DNA of 64,000 bases from Nageia nagi (taxonomy: Eukaryota; Pinophyta), in NCBI GenBank assembly GCA_050084985.1, contig JBITNC010000002.1, positions 38,626,001 through 38,690,000 of the forward strand, written 5' to 3'. Under the pieces are notes generated by a model. That model was not told the origin of the DNA, searched no databases, and was given only the letters and a program-made list of their open reading frames with translations. A program made the translations under genes and the position numbers. Positions 11,353 through 23,440 of the stretch are shown here, piece by piece. Every line of letters begins with the position of its first letter. Position 1 is the stretch's first letter.

Positions 11353-13683
11353 AGTGTAGAACATCTGCACTAATCAGGGAAAGTATTAAATAATTGAAGA
11401 GAACAAAGAGATCCAATTTATTTTTGCAAGTTTTAGAAAACAATATTCAAAGCTTGCAAACATCAAAATCGGGCCTACAAATGCCTTAACATTCTTTTGT
11501 AAAAAGGCCCTTTTCCATGGAAATGAATTGAAATAGATTCATCATTTGTACTCATTTGAGATCTACTCAAGAGAAATAAATAAAAATGTTGGTTGTAACA
11601 TGTATTTTCTTGTTTGCTAATAGGGTTACTTTTTTTGTATGATAATATGTAAGTGGGGTTTCAAGATTACACCATTATGGGAACCTCCCCTCTACACCCT
11701 CTCTTCATTCATAACAATTTGAAATATTTTCTCCCTAAAGAAAGCATGAAGCATTCATATGTTGAGATTATATATGGTTTTAACCAAGAATCATCCTATA
11801 TGTGGAATTTGTTGCCCTCCTCTATATCCTATTTTAGAAAGTAGAGCATGTGGGATCAAGATTTTCTAATTCCATTCTAGATCATTGAGACATACAAAGA
11901 ATTTTTTTATTGTGAGTATCCTAGCATGATCAAGATCATGGTCTAGGTACTTGGAGAATAAAAATCAACTCCATAATGATGAATTTTTGTTATAGCACAT
12001 CCAGATCATTTTACTAAATAGAGTTTTATTGATTTTAATCAATATTTTGATAAGGCCACATAATGGAGGGTTCAAACATGAAATACCCTATAATATTAAA
12101 TCTTTCTTATTAGAGTTGAACATTCTCTATCATAATAAGTTACTCATAACCTTCTCCAGTTGGTCCAAAATATTTCTTAGTAACCAAAAAAGATATGTCA
12201 TATTACACTCAAAATAGATTTTATCTTAATCAATCTACTTAAAGATGAGAACCATTTGGCTTTCCATGTTGCCTATATGGATTGGAATTTACCTACTATG
12301 AATCATAATAAATTATTAATCTGAACATCCTAAAAGATAAATATGCCTATATATGTACTTGAAATAAAATCAAGGGTCATACCAATGATGTTTGTCATTA
12401 ATTGAAGAGTCAAGGATATATTTATCACTTACAATTTTGATATATTGAAGTTCACATCTTGGACATACTTTATTTCATATTAGTTAAGAATCCCTTTAAT
12501 CAAATGTATTTCTTGGATATATAGATAGGAAGCTAAAAGAGTATTGTTAGTGAACTATGAGTGTGTGATTAGGGGGGGGGTGCGGCATAGTTGGTTTACT
12601 TGGAGATATCTTAGGATGCTTGAGGATTTTAATTTGGTTAAGCATCTACTAAGTTCCTCCCATACTATTATAAAGAGATAGGGTGAATATGTATTACCTT
12701 GACATAGGCTATGAGAACTCTAAAAAACCCTTACTGCTACCATTTATAAGGATACAAAAAGAGTTATAGCGATTGATTGAGTACAATCCACTCTAAAGAT
12801 AAGAAAGCTCAACATATCACTAATTGAGTTATACCATTTATTTTATTAGCATAAAAAAGGTTGTCTGATTCTCCAATTCTCTACTTATCTCTCCCTACAA
12901 GATTGAGATTCTACTAGAGGGGGATTAGAAAAACATTTTTAAATCATGGGCTATTCTTATTTTCTTTTAGAACAAAAATAGAATTCTTATAATGTTATAA
13001 TTTTCTTGCATTTATTATTGCAATAATGTATATAGTAAAAAAAACCAACATTTACATAATTGCATAATCAATTAACATAGCTAATAATGTTAAGCATTTC
13101 TTAAATCAACCTCCGATGAATTGTTATTCTACAATTGCTCAAAAGGAACTATAATGATATTGGATAAAAATCCTAGAAGGATAAATAGGATCCCAATAAG
13201 AATACCACTAGATCAAGTACCAAATAAATTCATTTCATATTCAATCAAAATCTCAACTAATTAATCAAAGTGGATCACTCTGATAGACCCATAAATCATG
13301 GAAGAAATGGGGTAGGCCTAAATACCTTGTTATATGAGATATGTGACCCCCCTAACCATACATGCAAATTTCATCATATATGTCTCATTGTTTAAGGTAC
13401 CTTACTACTTCCTTATGAGTTGTAGACATGTTTTTAGTCAATTCTCATGAGGTGTTACCCCCTCTATGTATAGTAAAGGTGGGGGGCTACTATTATTTCA
13501 AGGGTAAGCCTGAATGGAATGAGGAGGAGCTTGGTGTTTATGGTAAGTGGGGATTGATATATCTAATATCAATTAGGAAGGATTTGTAGGTAGGATGGGA
13601 ATTAAATAATGGAACTTTGTCCTTTTCTAATTTATAATTTTTGATTTGAGAACCATACTAAAATACTAATAAATTGTAGACCA
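11353..13683. other. Intergenic, no gene recognised
   Basis: Short ORFs only. The plus-strand stretch around 11650-12230 reads for a while like protein in changing frames, but I recognise no family. A nine-base G run lies near 12573. The LINE target site is at its right end. Confidence 0.5.
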
Positions 13684-13701
13684 ACAAAGACTTGACAAGG
13701 A
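13684..13701 (+). repeat. Left TSD of the LINE
   Basis: acaaagacttgacaagga, identical to 19131-19148 (the first A of the right copy merges with the poly-A). A long TSD is the mark of target-primed reverse transcription. Confidence 0.95.
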
Positions 13702-13766
13702 ATATTGAGAAGTCTTGTTCAACAAGAAACCCCAATCGAAACCCTGATCACTATACTGAGAATGCC

Positions 13767-15205
13767 ATGAACATGAGCTCGGGGGGCACTTCTGGTTCCC
13801 CCCCAAAACCTTCTTATTGCGATGCTGTTCAAAATCCACTACCAACAACGACCATAAAGCAAGGAAATCATGCCCAGTTACGGCATGTCCGATGGTTTAA
13901 GCCTGATCCCCGCAAAAATGATCAAGGCTGCTTCCAAGCCTCATCAGAAACTCCAATCATCATAGTCAGAAGTTTGAAGGTTCGAGATGGTATCCAAATG
14001 CTAGAGTCACGCGCATTAATCTGTAAGTTTTTGGGTACCAAACTGACCCCTGTAATGGTTGAAAAGTGGGTAACCAACCAATGGACTCCAGAGAGCAACG
14101 AGGGTCTTAAAGGTGAAGTCTCTGTCACCCATCTATCCAATGGTTACTTCATTGCCCTCTTCACCACAGAACAGGATAAGGACTTCACCTTTGAGGGGGC
14201 CCATGGTTTTGTGGCCGTGCTAGCCTCTACATGAAGCACTGGCACACTGGATTTAAACTGGAGGAAGAGTCCCCTTCAACAGCACCTGTGTGGGTAAGGC
14301 TATCTGATTTACCCCTGGAACACTGGAATGATGACATATTTGAAGCTATTGGTGGAGCCATTGGTAGTTATTTAGGAGCCTCATATACGATAAGAGAATT
14401 GAGGCATGCGAGCTATGCCTGAATCTGTGTTCAGGCAAACCTCAACTCACCATTGCCTGCCACAGTTCAAATTGACCTTCCTGAGGAAGACATCTCTTGG
14501 TCCCAGCTAGTAGACTATGAGAATCTTCCCTTCAGATGTTGAGCATGTTCAGAGTATGGCCACTTAGCCAGATCTTGCCCTCATGTACAACAAACACCTC
14601 AACCACTACCATAACCTGATTCTTCTCCCGCTAAGCCTTATCAATTGCAGAAGCGTCATCCTCACCAGGGTAAGAAAAAATCAACTCCTCAAACCCAAGT
14701 TGATTCGAAAAATCAAAATTATTTCAATGTTTTGCATGATCACGACCTCCATGAGCTGGATAACTCTCAAGGAGAGGTAGTCCCCACCTTGCATGTGGCT
14801 AATCAACAAACCCCCAACATTCAATTGGAAACTAAAGCACCAGTCCACCAAGTCAATCTGGCGGCTACCTCTGAAACCAAGATTCAACAGGATAACATTC
14901 CACAGGATATGGATCTAAATATGGAGGATAATCCAAATCAAGATGCAATGCATAAGACCAGAGAATCACTTAACCTCTCAGCAAGTAAAGGGCTCCAGGA
15001 GAATGCCTTCAAAGGTCCTCCCATCAGACAAACAAATAATCAACTCAAGGTCCCAAACACAGGATCGTTCAAGAAAAAAGGCCCAGGATGTCGATCCAAT
15101 CAAGAGAGGTTGCTTTTGGAAACATTAGAAAACATAGAAGATGGCTCTCAGGCTCAGATTGATGGGATCTTGGGATCCAAAAAACCAAAGGTTTCCCAAT
15201 GCTAG
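13767..15205 (+). pseudogene. LINE ORF1: DUF4283 protein with CCHC knuckle
   Basis: RNA-binding, gag-like chaperone ORF of plant L1 elements. The first ATG in frame after the left TSD is 13767. Domains in order: low-complexity N-terminus; DUF4283 (ALICKFLG...VEKWV...LSNGYFIALF, then WVRLSDLPLEHWND); a CCHC zinc knuckle around 14534-14580 (C-x2-C-x4-H-x4-C, ACSEYGHLARSCP); a Gln/Asn/Lys-rich linker to the stop at 15203-15205. One frameshift lies in the G-rich run at about 14194-14202, where one extra G moves the frame between EG and PWF. In-frame stops: TGA 14420, TGA 14540 (inside the knuckle), TAA 14612. The stop overlaps the ORF2 start codon. Confidence 0.88.
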
Positions 15206-18200
15206 TCTCCTCATGGAATACTAGGGGTCTCCATGACCCATTGAAAATCAGAAAAGTTAAAGCAATGGTAGGTGAAGTTAAATCGCCAGTTCTTTTACTT
15301 TAGGAAACAAAAATGTTAGGTGTATATTTTTCTAAAATTTGCAAAAAAGTTTGGCCCAGAAGCTCCTGTCTAGCACAAGACTCAGTAGGTCAATCTGGAG
15401 GCTTGGCGATCATTTGGGACAATTCATTAATGGAATGCTCCATCTCCCACTCTTCTAAATTTTGGATGGCTGTCACTGTAACATGGCTTTCCTCAGGCTT
15501 AAGCTTCTCTTTGATCAACGTCTATGGACCTCAAGTAGCTGAGCAGAAACAGGCATGTTGGATTCAAATTACGGATTGGTTATCCACCCATGGACACTTA
15601 CCCTGCATTGTGGGAGGGGATTTCAATGTGATAAGAAGCCCGGCAGAAAAAGAGGGAGGCTCCCCACCTGAAGATGCTATCTCTGATCACTTTAACAACT
15701 TTATCAAAGTCACTCACCTCTTTGAACCCTTCTGCACAACCAGAAAATTCACCTAGACTAACAAACAATCTGGGGACCGTAGAATACTAGAGAAACTTGA
15801 TCATTTTCTGCTCAACTCCAAGTGGCTAGAACAGGTCATACCCATCCAAGTAGAGGTTCTTCCTTTCCCTGGTTCTGATCATTGGCCCATAGCTCTCTCA
15901 ATCGAAGTAGCAGGAAATAGAAGAGGTTCACCTTTTCATTTTGAAAGGATGTGGCTCTCTGCTCCTCTATTTACAGAACTTATGGAGCAATGGTGGAGGG
16001 AGGACACTCACTTCTATGGATCACAAATGTATATTTTTGCTACCAAGTTAAACTCTCTCAAAGGCAAGATTAAACAGTGGAACAAAAGATCATTTGGGCT
16101 ACTCTCTGACAAAAAACATGTTCTCCAATAGGAAATATATTTGCTGGAAACTAGACTTCAAGTGGAAAGCGATGACTCTTTACTGGAGAAGGAGCACTCT
16201 CTCCTCAAGCAACTAGATGAGGTCTATCTTCAAGAAGAGATTTTTTGGAAATAGAAATCACGTATCCAGTGGCTAAAGGAAGGTGACAAAAACACCAAGT
16301 ACTTTCATCTCTCTACGATATCCCACAGGGCCACAAACTGGATCACCTCTCTGAGAACCTCGGAGGGCCAAATTCTCTCCTCACAGGAAGAACTTGATGA
16401 TCATATTATCTCCTTTTTTCAAAACCTGCTGGATGAAGATCCGGTGGACAGGGAAACATCCCAAGCTTATCTTGAAGATCTTACCCCTCCCTGTATCTTA
16501 TCTGAACATAACGTAATTCTCATAGCCCTAATTACTACCGCAGAGGTTGAACTTGTAGTCTTTAGCATGAAAAGCTTTACAGCTCCGGGTCCTGACGGGT
16601 TTCCCTCAGGCTTCTATCAACACTTTTGGCATCTACTTAAAGATGACATAGTGGGTGTGGTTAAAGAATCTTTTGAATCCAAGCAGCTCTTGAAAAGGTT
16701 AAATCACACTTTCTTGGCTTTGATCCCAAAATCTAAAGAGGCAAAATCAATTGACGCATTTCATCCCATCTCATTGTGCAATGTTATCTACAAAATCATA
16801 TCTAAGGTGGCAGCTAACCGTCTCAAGAAGGTCCTCCAACACATAATCTCAGATGAGCAAAAAGCCTTTATACATGGACGACAACTGATGGATGGTGCCA
16901 TCCTGATACATGAATTGATCCACTCCCTAACCTCAAGTAAGCAGAAAGGCCTCCTCCTCAAGCTTGACATGAAGAAGGCCTTCGATCATGTAAACTAGCA
17001 ATTCCTTGAGCGCATCATGGTTAGGTTTGGGTTTGATGCAGGATGGATTCAATGGATCTCTGCTTTGATTGGTAACCCTTCTTTTTCTATTCTCATAAAT
17101 GGTAGTGCTCAAGGATTCTTCACCAGCTCCCGAGGACTTAGACAAGGTGACCCCCTCTCTCCTTACTTGTTCATCATAGTAGCAGAGGGCTTAGGTAGAG
17201 GCATTCATAATCTGCAGATTTCTAAGCAAATCAAAGGCCTCCAGATCAACTCTCAGTGCCCTCCGGTGACCCATTCTCAATTTGATGATGATACTCTAAT
17301 AGCGGATTATCCTTCCATTCAGGAGATACACAAGATCAAAAGCTTTCTTAAAATGTATGAGGTTGCCTCTGGACAAGTAGTAAATGTTGGTAAATCCAAG
17401 CTTTATGGCATTAATATGCAACCAAAGCTCCTCCATCTAATGGCTTGTCGTATAGGCATGCAAATTGATAAATTACCAAGCATGTATCTAGGACTTCCAC
17501 TCTTCCAAGCAAGGGATGTGGGGAACTTTTGGGAGATAGTAGTTACCAAGTTTCATTCCAAAATGGCTGCTTGGAAGAGCAAATGGCTTTCTGCTGCAGG
17601 AAGACTGATCAAGATCAAAGCAATTTTGAGTGCCTTGCCCATATTTTGGATGAGCTTATTTTGGATCCCGAGGAAGGTGTTGGACCAAATGGAAATGATT
17701 ATGAGGAATTTCCTATGGCAGGGTAATTCTGATACTAAGAAAGCCCACCTTGTTGCTTGGTATCAGGTGTGCACTCCACGAATGCAAGGTGGCCTAGGAA
17801 TAAGGAATCTCTGAAACATGAATGCTGCACTTTTAGGGAAGCTAATTTGGCGCATCCATGAGGACACCCAAGCCCTATGGTCCAAAGCTCTTAGATCCAA
17901 ATACCTTGACTCTTTTGAAAAAGAGAGGATTTTTACAGCAGACAGTACCCCTGTTGGTTCCATGCTATGGAATGGGCTGCGCAAGGTCAGAATGAAAGTG
18001 GTAAACTATCTCAAATGGCAACCTAGAGTGGGAAATAAAGTCCTATTTTGGCAAGACTCTTGGCTCTTGCACTCTCCCCTAGCAGCAAGTGGGACTCTCC
18101 AACACCTACAACAACTCCTTTGCACCAGTTGGGGCAAGCAAGTAAAGGATTATTGGCATTGGGCAAGCATTAATGGATCCCAAGTAAAATAGTGGAAATC

Positions 18201-18939
18201 CTTGCAGTGGGTGCCTCCTCACCTCACACATGAAAAAGACCTCCTTGAATCACAACTTCTCCTTTACAAGCTTAAACCGGATGGTGAGGATCAATTAATT
18301 TGGTCTCGAACCCAATCAGGCCATTACTCAGTTTCCTCTGCCTACAAAGCTTTCACCACTTCCAAGCCCTCTAATCTTCCTCATCAGATATGGAGAAAGA
18401 TATGGAAATCCCTTGCATGGCCCAAAATGCAATTCTTTTTATGGCTAGCAACTCTTGATAAGTTCCTCACAGGTGACCAATTGTGTAAGCGTGGGTGGGC
18501 AGAGGATTTCCACTGTCCTCTCTGTGAAGACTACTTTGAAACAGGGCTGCACCTTCTTCTGCATTGCTCCTACGCCAGTGAAATATGGAGCCACTTCTTC
18601 TCATTTTTCTCCATCCATTGGGCTATGCCAGCTACTATAGGTGAGCTCCTTGAGTGCTGGGAGCATCCTTGTCCTGATAATATCCCCATGATCATTTGGG
18701 ATGCAGGCCCTCCAACAATTATGTGGTATCTCTGGCTCGAAAGGAATAATCGAGTCTTCTGCAAAGTCGTGCTCCTGACTTCAACAATCTGGGATAAGAT
18801 TGGCTCCAGTCTTGCAAACATATGGAATTGTCATTCTTCTAACAGTGCAGACCTCTCTAGGGAACTAAAAGCAATTGGGTCCTGGCAACCCCTATACAAT
18901 GCTTGGAAACAAAGGCAAGGTGATAGTCTTGATAGTTAA
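15199..18939 (+). pseudogene. LINE ORF2: endonuclease / reverse transcriptase
   Basis: 1246 codons in one uninterrupted frame from ATG 15199 to TAA 18937-18939. The ATG overlaps the ORF1 stop (ATGCTAG). Order: APE-type endonuclease (SWNTRGL at the start, ETKM, GGDFNVI, SDHWPIAL); linker with WLKEGDKNTKYFH; RT with APGPDGFPSGFYQ, LIPKSKEAKSIDAFHPISLCN, LDMKKAFDHV, LRQGDPLSPYLF and the catalytic box at 17281, reading FDDD where FADD is usual, with both catalytic Asp kept; then a zf-RVT-type zinc region (C-P-L-C...H-L-L-L-H-C). Premature stops: 15301, 15754, 16129, 16252, 16996 and 18190 (TAG) and 17812 (TGA). No indel disrupts the frame. Not translatable as it stands. Confidence 0.93.
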
Positions 18940-19131
18940 CAGCGCTGGCAGGACCCTGAGTCCCAATTATCCTGCTGAATAGATCACACAGCCTCTTCTT
19001 CCATGCAGTGATGCCCGATAATGGGCTTTGACCTTTTGTTTCTAGCTTTTACGGTAGCATCTGAAGCTCCCTGTTGTACTCGTTTCTAGCTTTTTTAATA
19101 GATAATTTTTTAACTACCAAAAAAAAAAAAA
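18940..19131 (+). other. LINE 3' UTR and poly-A tail
   Basis: About 180 bases after the ORF2 stop, ending in 13 A residues (19119-19131) that run into the right TSD copy. No AATAAA was recognised. Confidence 0.9.
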
Positions 19132-19148
19132 CAAAGACTTGACAAGGA
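19131..19148 (+). repeat. Right TSD of the LINE
   Basis: acaaagacttgacaagga, identical to 13684-13701. Confidence 0.95.
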
Positions 19149-21499
19149 CTAATACAAATGGGAAATAATACTAACATTACCTTGAGGAATTTTATCATAA
19201 AAATATTGAGCACAAATAAGTGAAAATAAAAGATTAAATATAAAGGATAAATGATCATAAAATAAAATATGCATACTAATCTATATGAGAATGCATAACT
19301 AGCCTATATGAAGTGTGATCATATCCTATATGAGAAAGTAGGTGAACATTACATGGGTTATCTTATTATGAAATTATTATTTTTTATGATTCTAATGATA
19401 ATCCTAGTGATAATAATGATTCTAATTATGATAAGGAAAAACTTAATACTTTGATAAAAGAAATTACCACATTAGGAAATTGCTTTAATGAGGAAATTTG
19501 CAATACAAATGAAAGCATACAATGAATTCATAAAATATGATATATTTTAAAATAATCTTCATAGCAAGTATGTATTTCTTATTTATTTGAATAATGGTAA
19601 GGAAAAATAAAGGTAATATGATAAAGATCTATCTAACTACTTAGAGGATTCTAATAATGTTTCTAATTATACTAATGCAACTAATGAGATTGTTCAAGGT
19701 GTTGATGAGTTGATAGATTTACTAATGCAAAGATTCTATTAGTGTGACATAAAAGATATGGATTTTTTAACAATAAAAATGCATCAATGGAATGTTTGGC
19801 CATATATTATCCAAAGTATTGATAAGAAGCATGATCCTAAATTAGCTAAAGAGCTTAACTATCTCATGATATACATGATAAAAAAAATATGATAAAGGAG
19901 AACTTGATTTTATATTTATTTTTTATTGTCATTTACATCTCATGTAGGATGAGAAAGCATCTCATAGCATAGGATTGAATTCTTATGTATATTGTATGAC
20001 ATATTGCATTCCCCTTTTTTGTTTTAGGGCATAATTAACCATCATCTATTTACATCTTAATGGTCAAGTTTTCAAGTTTTTTTAGTTTGTTTGTCTATTT
20101 TTTCCATATTTTCCAAGGTTTTAAAAAGTTATAAAGTGTATACAAAAAAATTTATCAGTCCTTAAAATTCATAATATCAATTCAAAAGTGGAAAAGCTTA
20201 GTTCGGTAGGATCAAATTAGTATGACAATCTTGTAAGGTAAAATTTTGCATACTTTCATAAATGTAGCTCAATGCCAATGCTAATAATAGCATAAACATT
20301 TTTATTAATGATATAATTTGATTACATATTTATGTAGGTATTAAAAATTTATGCAATTTCATAAAAAATGATCTCAAAATTCCTCATGGTTCAAAAGTTA
20401 TACTCATTTTAAGTTTTAGGGTTTAAAAAGTGAAAAAATAGGTCTATTTTTAACCCCTAAATCAATTTTTTTTATTCAATAAGTGATCAAGTATATTATT
20501 AAAAAATAACTTTATTAATTTTCTATTTCCAATGCAAAATTAATCAAACTAATCTGATATGTTTATCAAAAGTTATGCTTCTTGCAAGTTGGCAATTTCA
20601 TAACAATGACAAGTTTGCAAGAATTGGACAATCATGAGCCAAGAGGATCAAAATCATGAAAGAGAAAATGAGAAGGTAAAATTTGAAATTAATTATGATA
20701 TCAGGTACATGCATGTACCTAATATCATACTTACTGCCAAATTTTCTCATATTTTCATTCAACTCTAAGTTGTTTCAAAGATACATGCGAAGTAAAAAAT
20801 TATCAAAAAAATGTTAAAAAGTCATCAAGAAATTGCAAGAATGTCAAAAGTGCAAGTTTTTATTCCAAAATATTAAGATAAATGAAAATAATATATGCAT
20901 GCATATTTCTAATATATCCATAATTCTTTCTAAATTTTCTTTTTATATTAGCTTACTCATGATGAACTTAGGAATACCTCATGGAATGGGGGCATAAGTT
21001 CTCAAATTAGGAAAAACCAAGTTGGTCATATGGATCAATTTTTAAGTCCAATATGAGTTTTGGTTTAGAATTTTGAATATTAGGATAAATGATGAATCAA
21101 TTGGATTTTAGATTCATTTTTGGTTTGAGTCTGAAATTTTTAGTTCAAAAAGGTTGGTACGAATCAAATGATCAATTCGCAAAAATCTCAAGATTAAAAT
21201 GTCTAAGTTCCATAGCATAAATGCTCCTATGAGAATCAATGCTCAATTTTAGGGTTAAAAATCAAAATAATTTTAGAAATTAAGAATTAAAATAGCTTAC
21301 TTATTCAATTTCATAAGTTTAAATGGCTTAGTTCAAATATTCTCCAATATCAATGCTTGGGGCATATGATCATTTCTTGGTGGCATACCCTCAAGAAATC
21401 AAAAGGTTGAAGCACTTAACATACTTATCTCTTAATTATGATTTTTATATGTACATGCACATACCTCCATGTTCTTTATGATGTTATATATTATCTATA
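19149..21499. other. AT-rich intergenic stretch
   Basis: No gene or domain recognised on either strand. The only notable local structure is the palindrome at 20697-20726. Toward the right, phrases such as 'cataagattcacaagttctcatg' begin to recur and grade into the minisatellite. Confidence 0.6.
20697..20726. repeat. 30-bp near-perfect palindrome
   Basis: Two 15-base arms with one mismatch, centred on CATG (GGTACATGCATGTACC core). Could form a cruciform or a hairpin RNA; may be chance in AT-rich DNA. Confidence 0.85.
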
Positions 21500-22180
21500 T
21501 ATTCACATGTACACAATGTTCATAAGATTCACAAGTTCTCATGATTTCAAAAGTTCATAGTGTTCATAAGTTCATAAGATTCACAAGTTCTCATGATTTT
21601 AAAATTTTATAATTTCATAATATTTATAACTTCTCATGATTTAAAAAATTCATAATGTTTATAGGCTCATAATGTTCACAAGTTCAAAATTTCTCTATGT
21701 TCATATTCTCACAATGTTTAGAAGTTTTTTATATTAAAAGGTTTTATATGTTCATATGCTCACAATGTTAACAAGTTCATAAGTTAACAATATTTTAAAG
21801 TTCTCTTTGTTCATATATTCTCATGATCATATTATTTCAAAGTTATCTATACTCATATATTCTCATGCTTACATGATTTCAAAGTTCTCTATGTTCACAT
21901 GTTCTCATGCTCACATGATTTCAAAGTTCTATATGTTCACATGTTCTCATACTTAGCTAATTTCAAAATTCTATTCACATGTTTTCATGCTCATAGATTT
22001 AAAAGTTCTCTATATTCACATGTTCTCATGGTCATATAATTTGAAAGTTTTATGTGTTCACATATTCTCATGCTCACATGATTTCAAAGTTCTCTATGTT
22101 TACATGTTTTCATGCTCACATGATTTTAAAGTTCTATATATTCATATTTTCTCATATTCACATGATTTCAAAAGTTCAAA
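21500..22180. repeat. Minisatellite array, period about 42 bp
   Basis: Degenerate tandem units built from 'gttctctatgttcacatg', 'ttctcatgctcacatg' and 'atttcaaa'. Units are more regular near the right end and the array runs straight into the N gap, so its true length is unknown. The period of 42 gives an apparent 14-residue repeat in translation, which I do not regard as coding. Confidence 0.9.
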
Positions 22181-22280
22181 NNNNNNNNNNNNNNNNNNNN
22201 NNNNNNNNNNNNNNNNNNNNNNNNNNNNNNNNNNNNNNNNNNNNNNNNNNNNNNNNNNNNNNNNNNNNNNNNNNNNNNNN
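22181..22280. other. Assembly gap (100 N)
   Basis: Exactly 100 N, a usual placeholder size, directly after the minisatellite. The real distance is unknown. Confidence 0.99.
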
Positions 22281-22879
22281 ATCATACAAGCTTATTCAAT
22301 GCAAAATACATATTGAAAAAAATAGGACAACAAATACAATTAGCAAATGAATTCAACCAAAATTTATAATAACAATCCTCATTTTATATTAACATACCAT
22401 ATATATAGTTCTTCATTCATACTACAAAATGATTTGATCTTAAAATAGGGAAACCATCATGAATGCTATACCCCGATTAGATTACATACAATCCTTCAAA
22501 TTCCAAAAAGAGGAGGATACACCTAATTCACTACAACAACTAGCATTTTCTTTAAATTTTTAAAGGCAAACAAGTAATTGATAGCACCTTCCATAGGTTT
22601 TCATGAAAAGAGACTTTATGAACACTACAATGATGTCAACATGTAGGAGGAATATCCCAAATTAAGTAATTAGGGAAGTGACTATTTGGATTCTTAAATT
22701 ATATAGGAAGATTCCAAATATTCAAATCACTCTTTGAGGAGAAGAAAAAAGACTTCTCATCCTTTTTCGATGATGATGTCAATGCCCCCTACCATAAAGG
22801 AACCAAAATTCATGTAGTCTCTATTAATTCAATATCATGAGGCCCAATCTTGGCTTTGTTCATGATCATTAAAATTGTC
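22281..22879. other. Intergenic stretch after the gap
   Basis: No gene recognised. May include the outer part of the 3' LTR of the copia element to the right, but I could not align it convincingly. Confidence 0.45.
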
Positions 22880-23440
22880 TAACCATATGATGAACAAAAA
22901 TTGCTTGATGAAATGTAGTCAAGGCTATGTTTCTAGGTAGAGAGTAGGAAAACTCATTCTTGAGTCTTGATTTTGATGTTTAGTGAAGCCAAGTTTCCAA
23001 AATTATCCCCCTTGATGCTGAGAGGACTTACTAACAAGTTCTTAAGCTTAAAAAATTATGATTTAACAACTCCTTTACTAATAGAACAAGATAAATATTA
23101 ACTAGTGGTCAAATTTGATTAAAAAAACCAAGACTAGAAAATACTATCAAAACATTTTTACTTTGATAAAATTCAATTGTGTTCTTTAAATATGATCATA
23201 TTTGGCTAAAAACATGATGGTAGTTATGTATAAGCTTAATGAAATGTAGTGGGGCTACATTTCTAGGTAGAGAGTATGAAAACTCATTCTTGAGGCTTAA
23301 TTTTGATCTTTGGTGAAGCCAAGTTTCCAAACTTCTCCCCCTTTGTGCTAAGTGGACTTACTAACGAGTTCTTAAGCTTCAAAAATTGATATTTAACAAC
23401 TGCTTTAGTGAATATATCAGCTATGTTATCTATGGTGTTG
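22880..23440 (-). repeat. 330-bp tandem duplication at pol end/PPT/3' LTR
   Basis: The segment containing the last pol codons, the PPT-like 'tcccccttg' and the LTR start (gaagccaagtttcc) occurs at 22985 and again at 23315, a period of 330 bp; 'tttctaggtagagagta' and 'cttactaac.agttcttaagctt' are shared landmarks. The right copy is the natural junction, with the PPT at 23332-23345. Confidence 0.85.

Larger units (their letters stand above)
13702..19131 (+). mobile_element. Full-length L1-type LINE retrotransposon
   Basis: A structurally complete non-LTR element of about 5.4 kb: short 5' UTR, ORF1 (gag-like, with zinc knuckle), ORF2 (endonuclease, RT, zinc-binding C-terminus), 3' UTR and a 13-A tail, bounded by an 18-bp TSD. 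The preserved TSD and lack of 5' truncation show a single full-length insertion. ORF2 keeps one frame over its whole length and is broken only by stops; ORF1 has one frameshift. The GC content is visibly higher than the flanks. Base and motif content fit the plant L1 clade; no RNase H domain is seen after the RT. Confidence 0.95.

Noticed and set aside
11653-12217. Possible gene on the plus strand (two ORFs of about 60 codons)
   Set aside because: Protein-like in appearance but no motif, no splice logic and no partner; not enough to call.
21987-22350. ORFs with a 14-residue repeat across the gap
   Set aside because: Come from the 42-bp minisatellite period and translated N bases; two frames are open at once.
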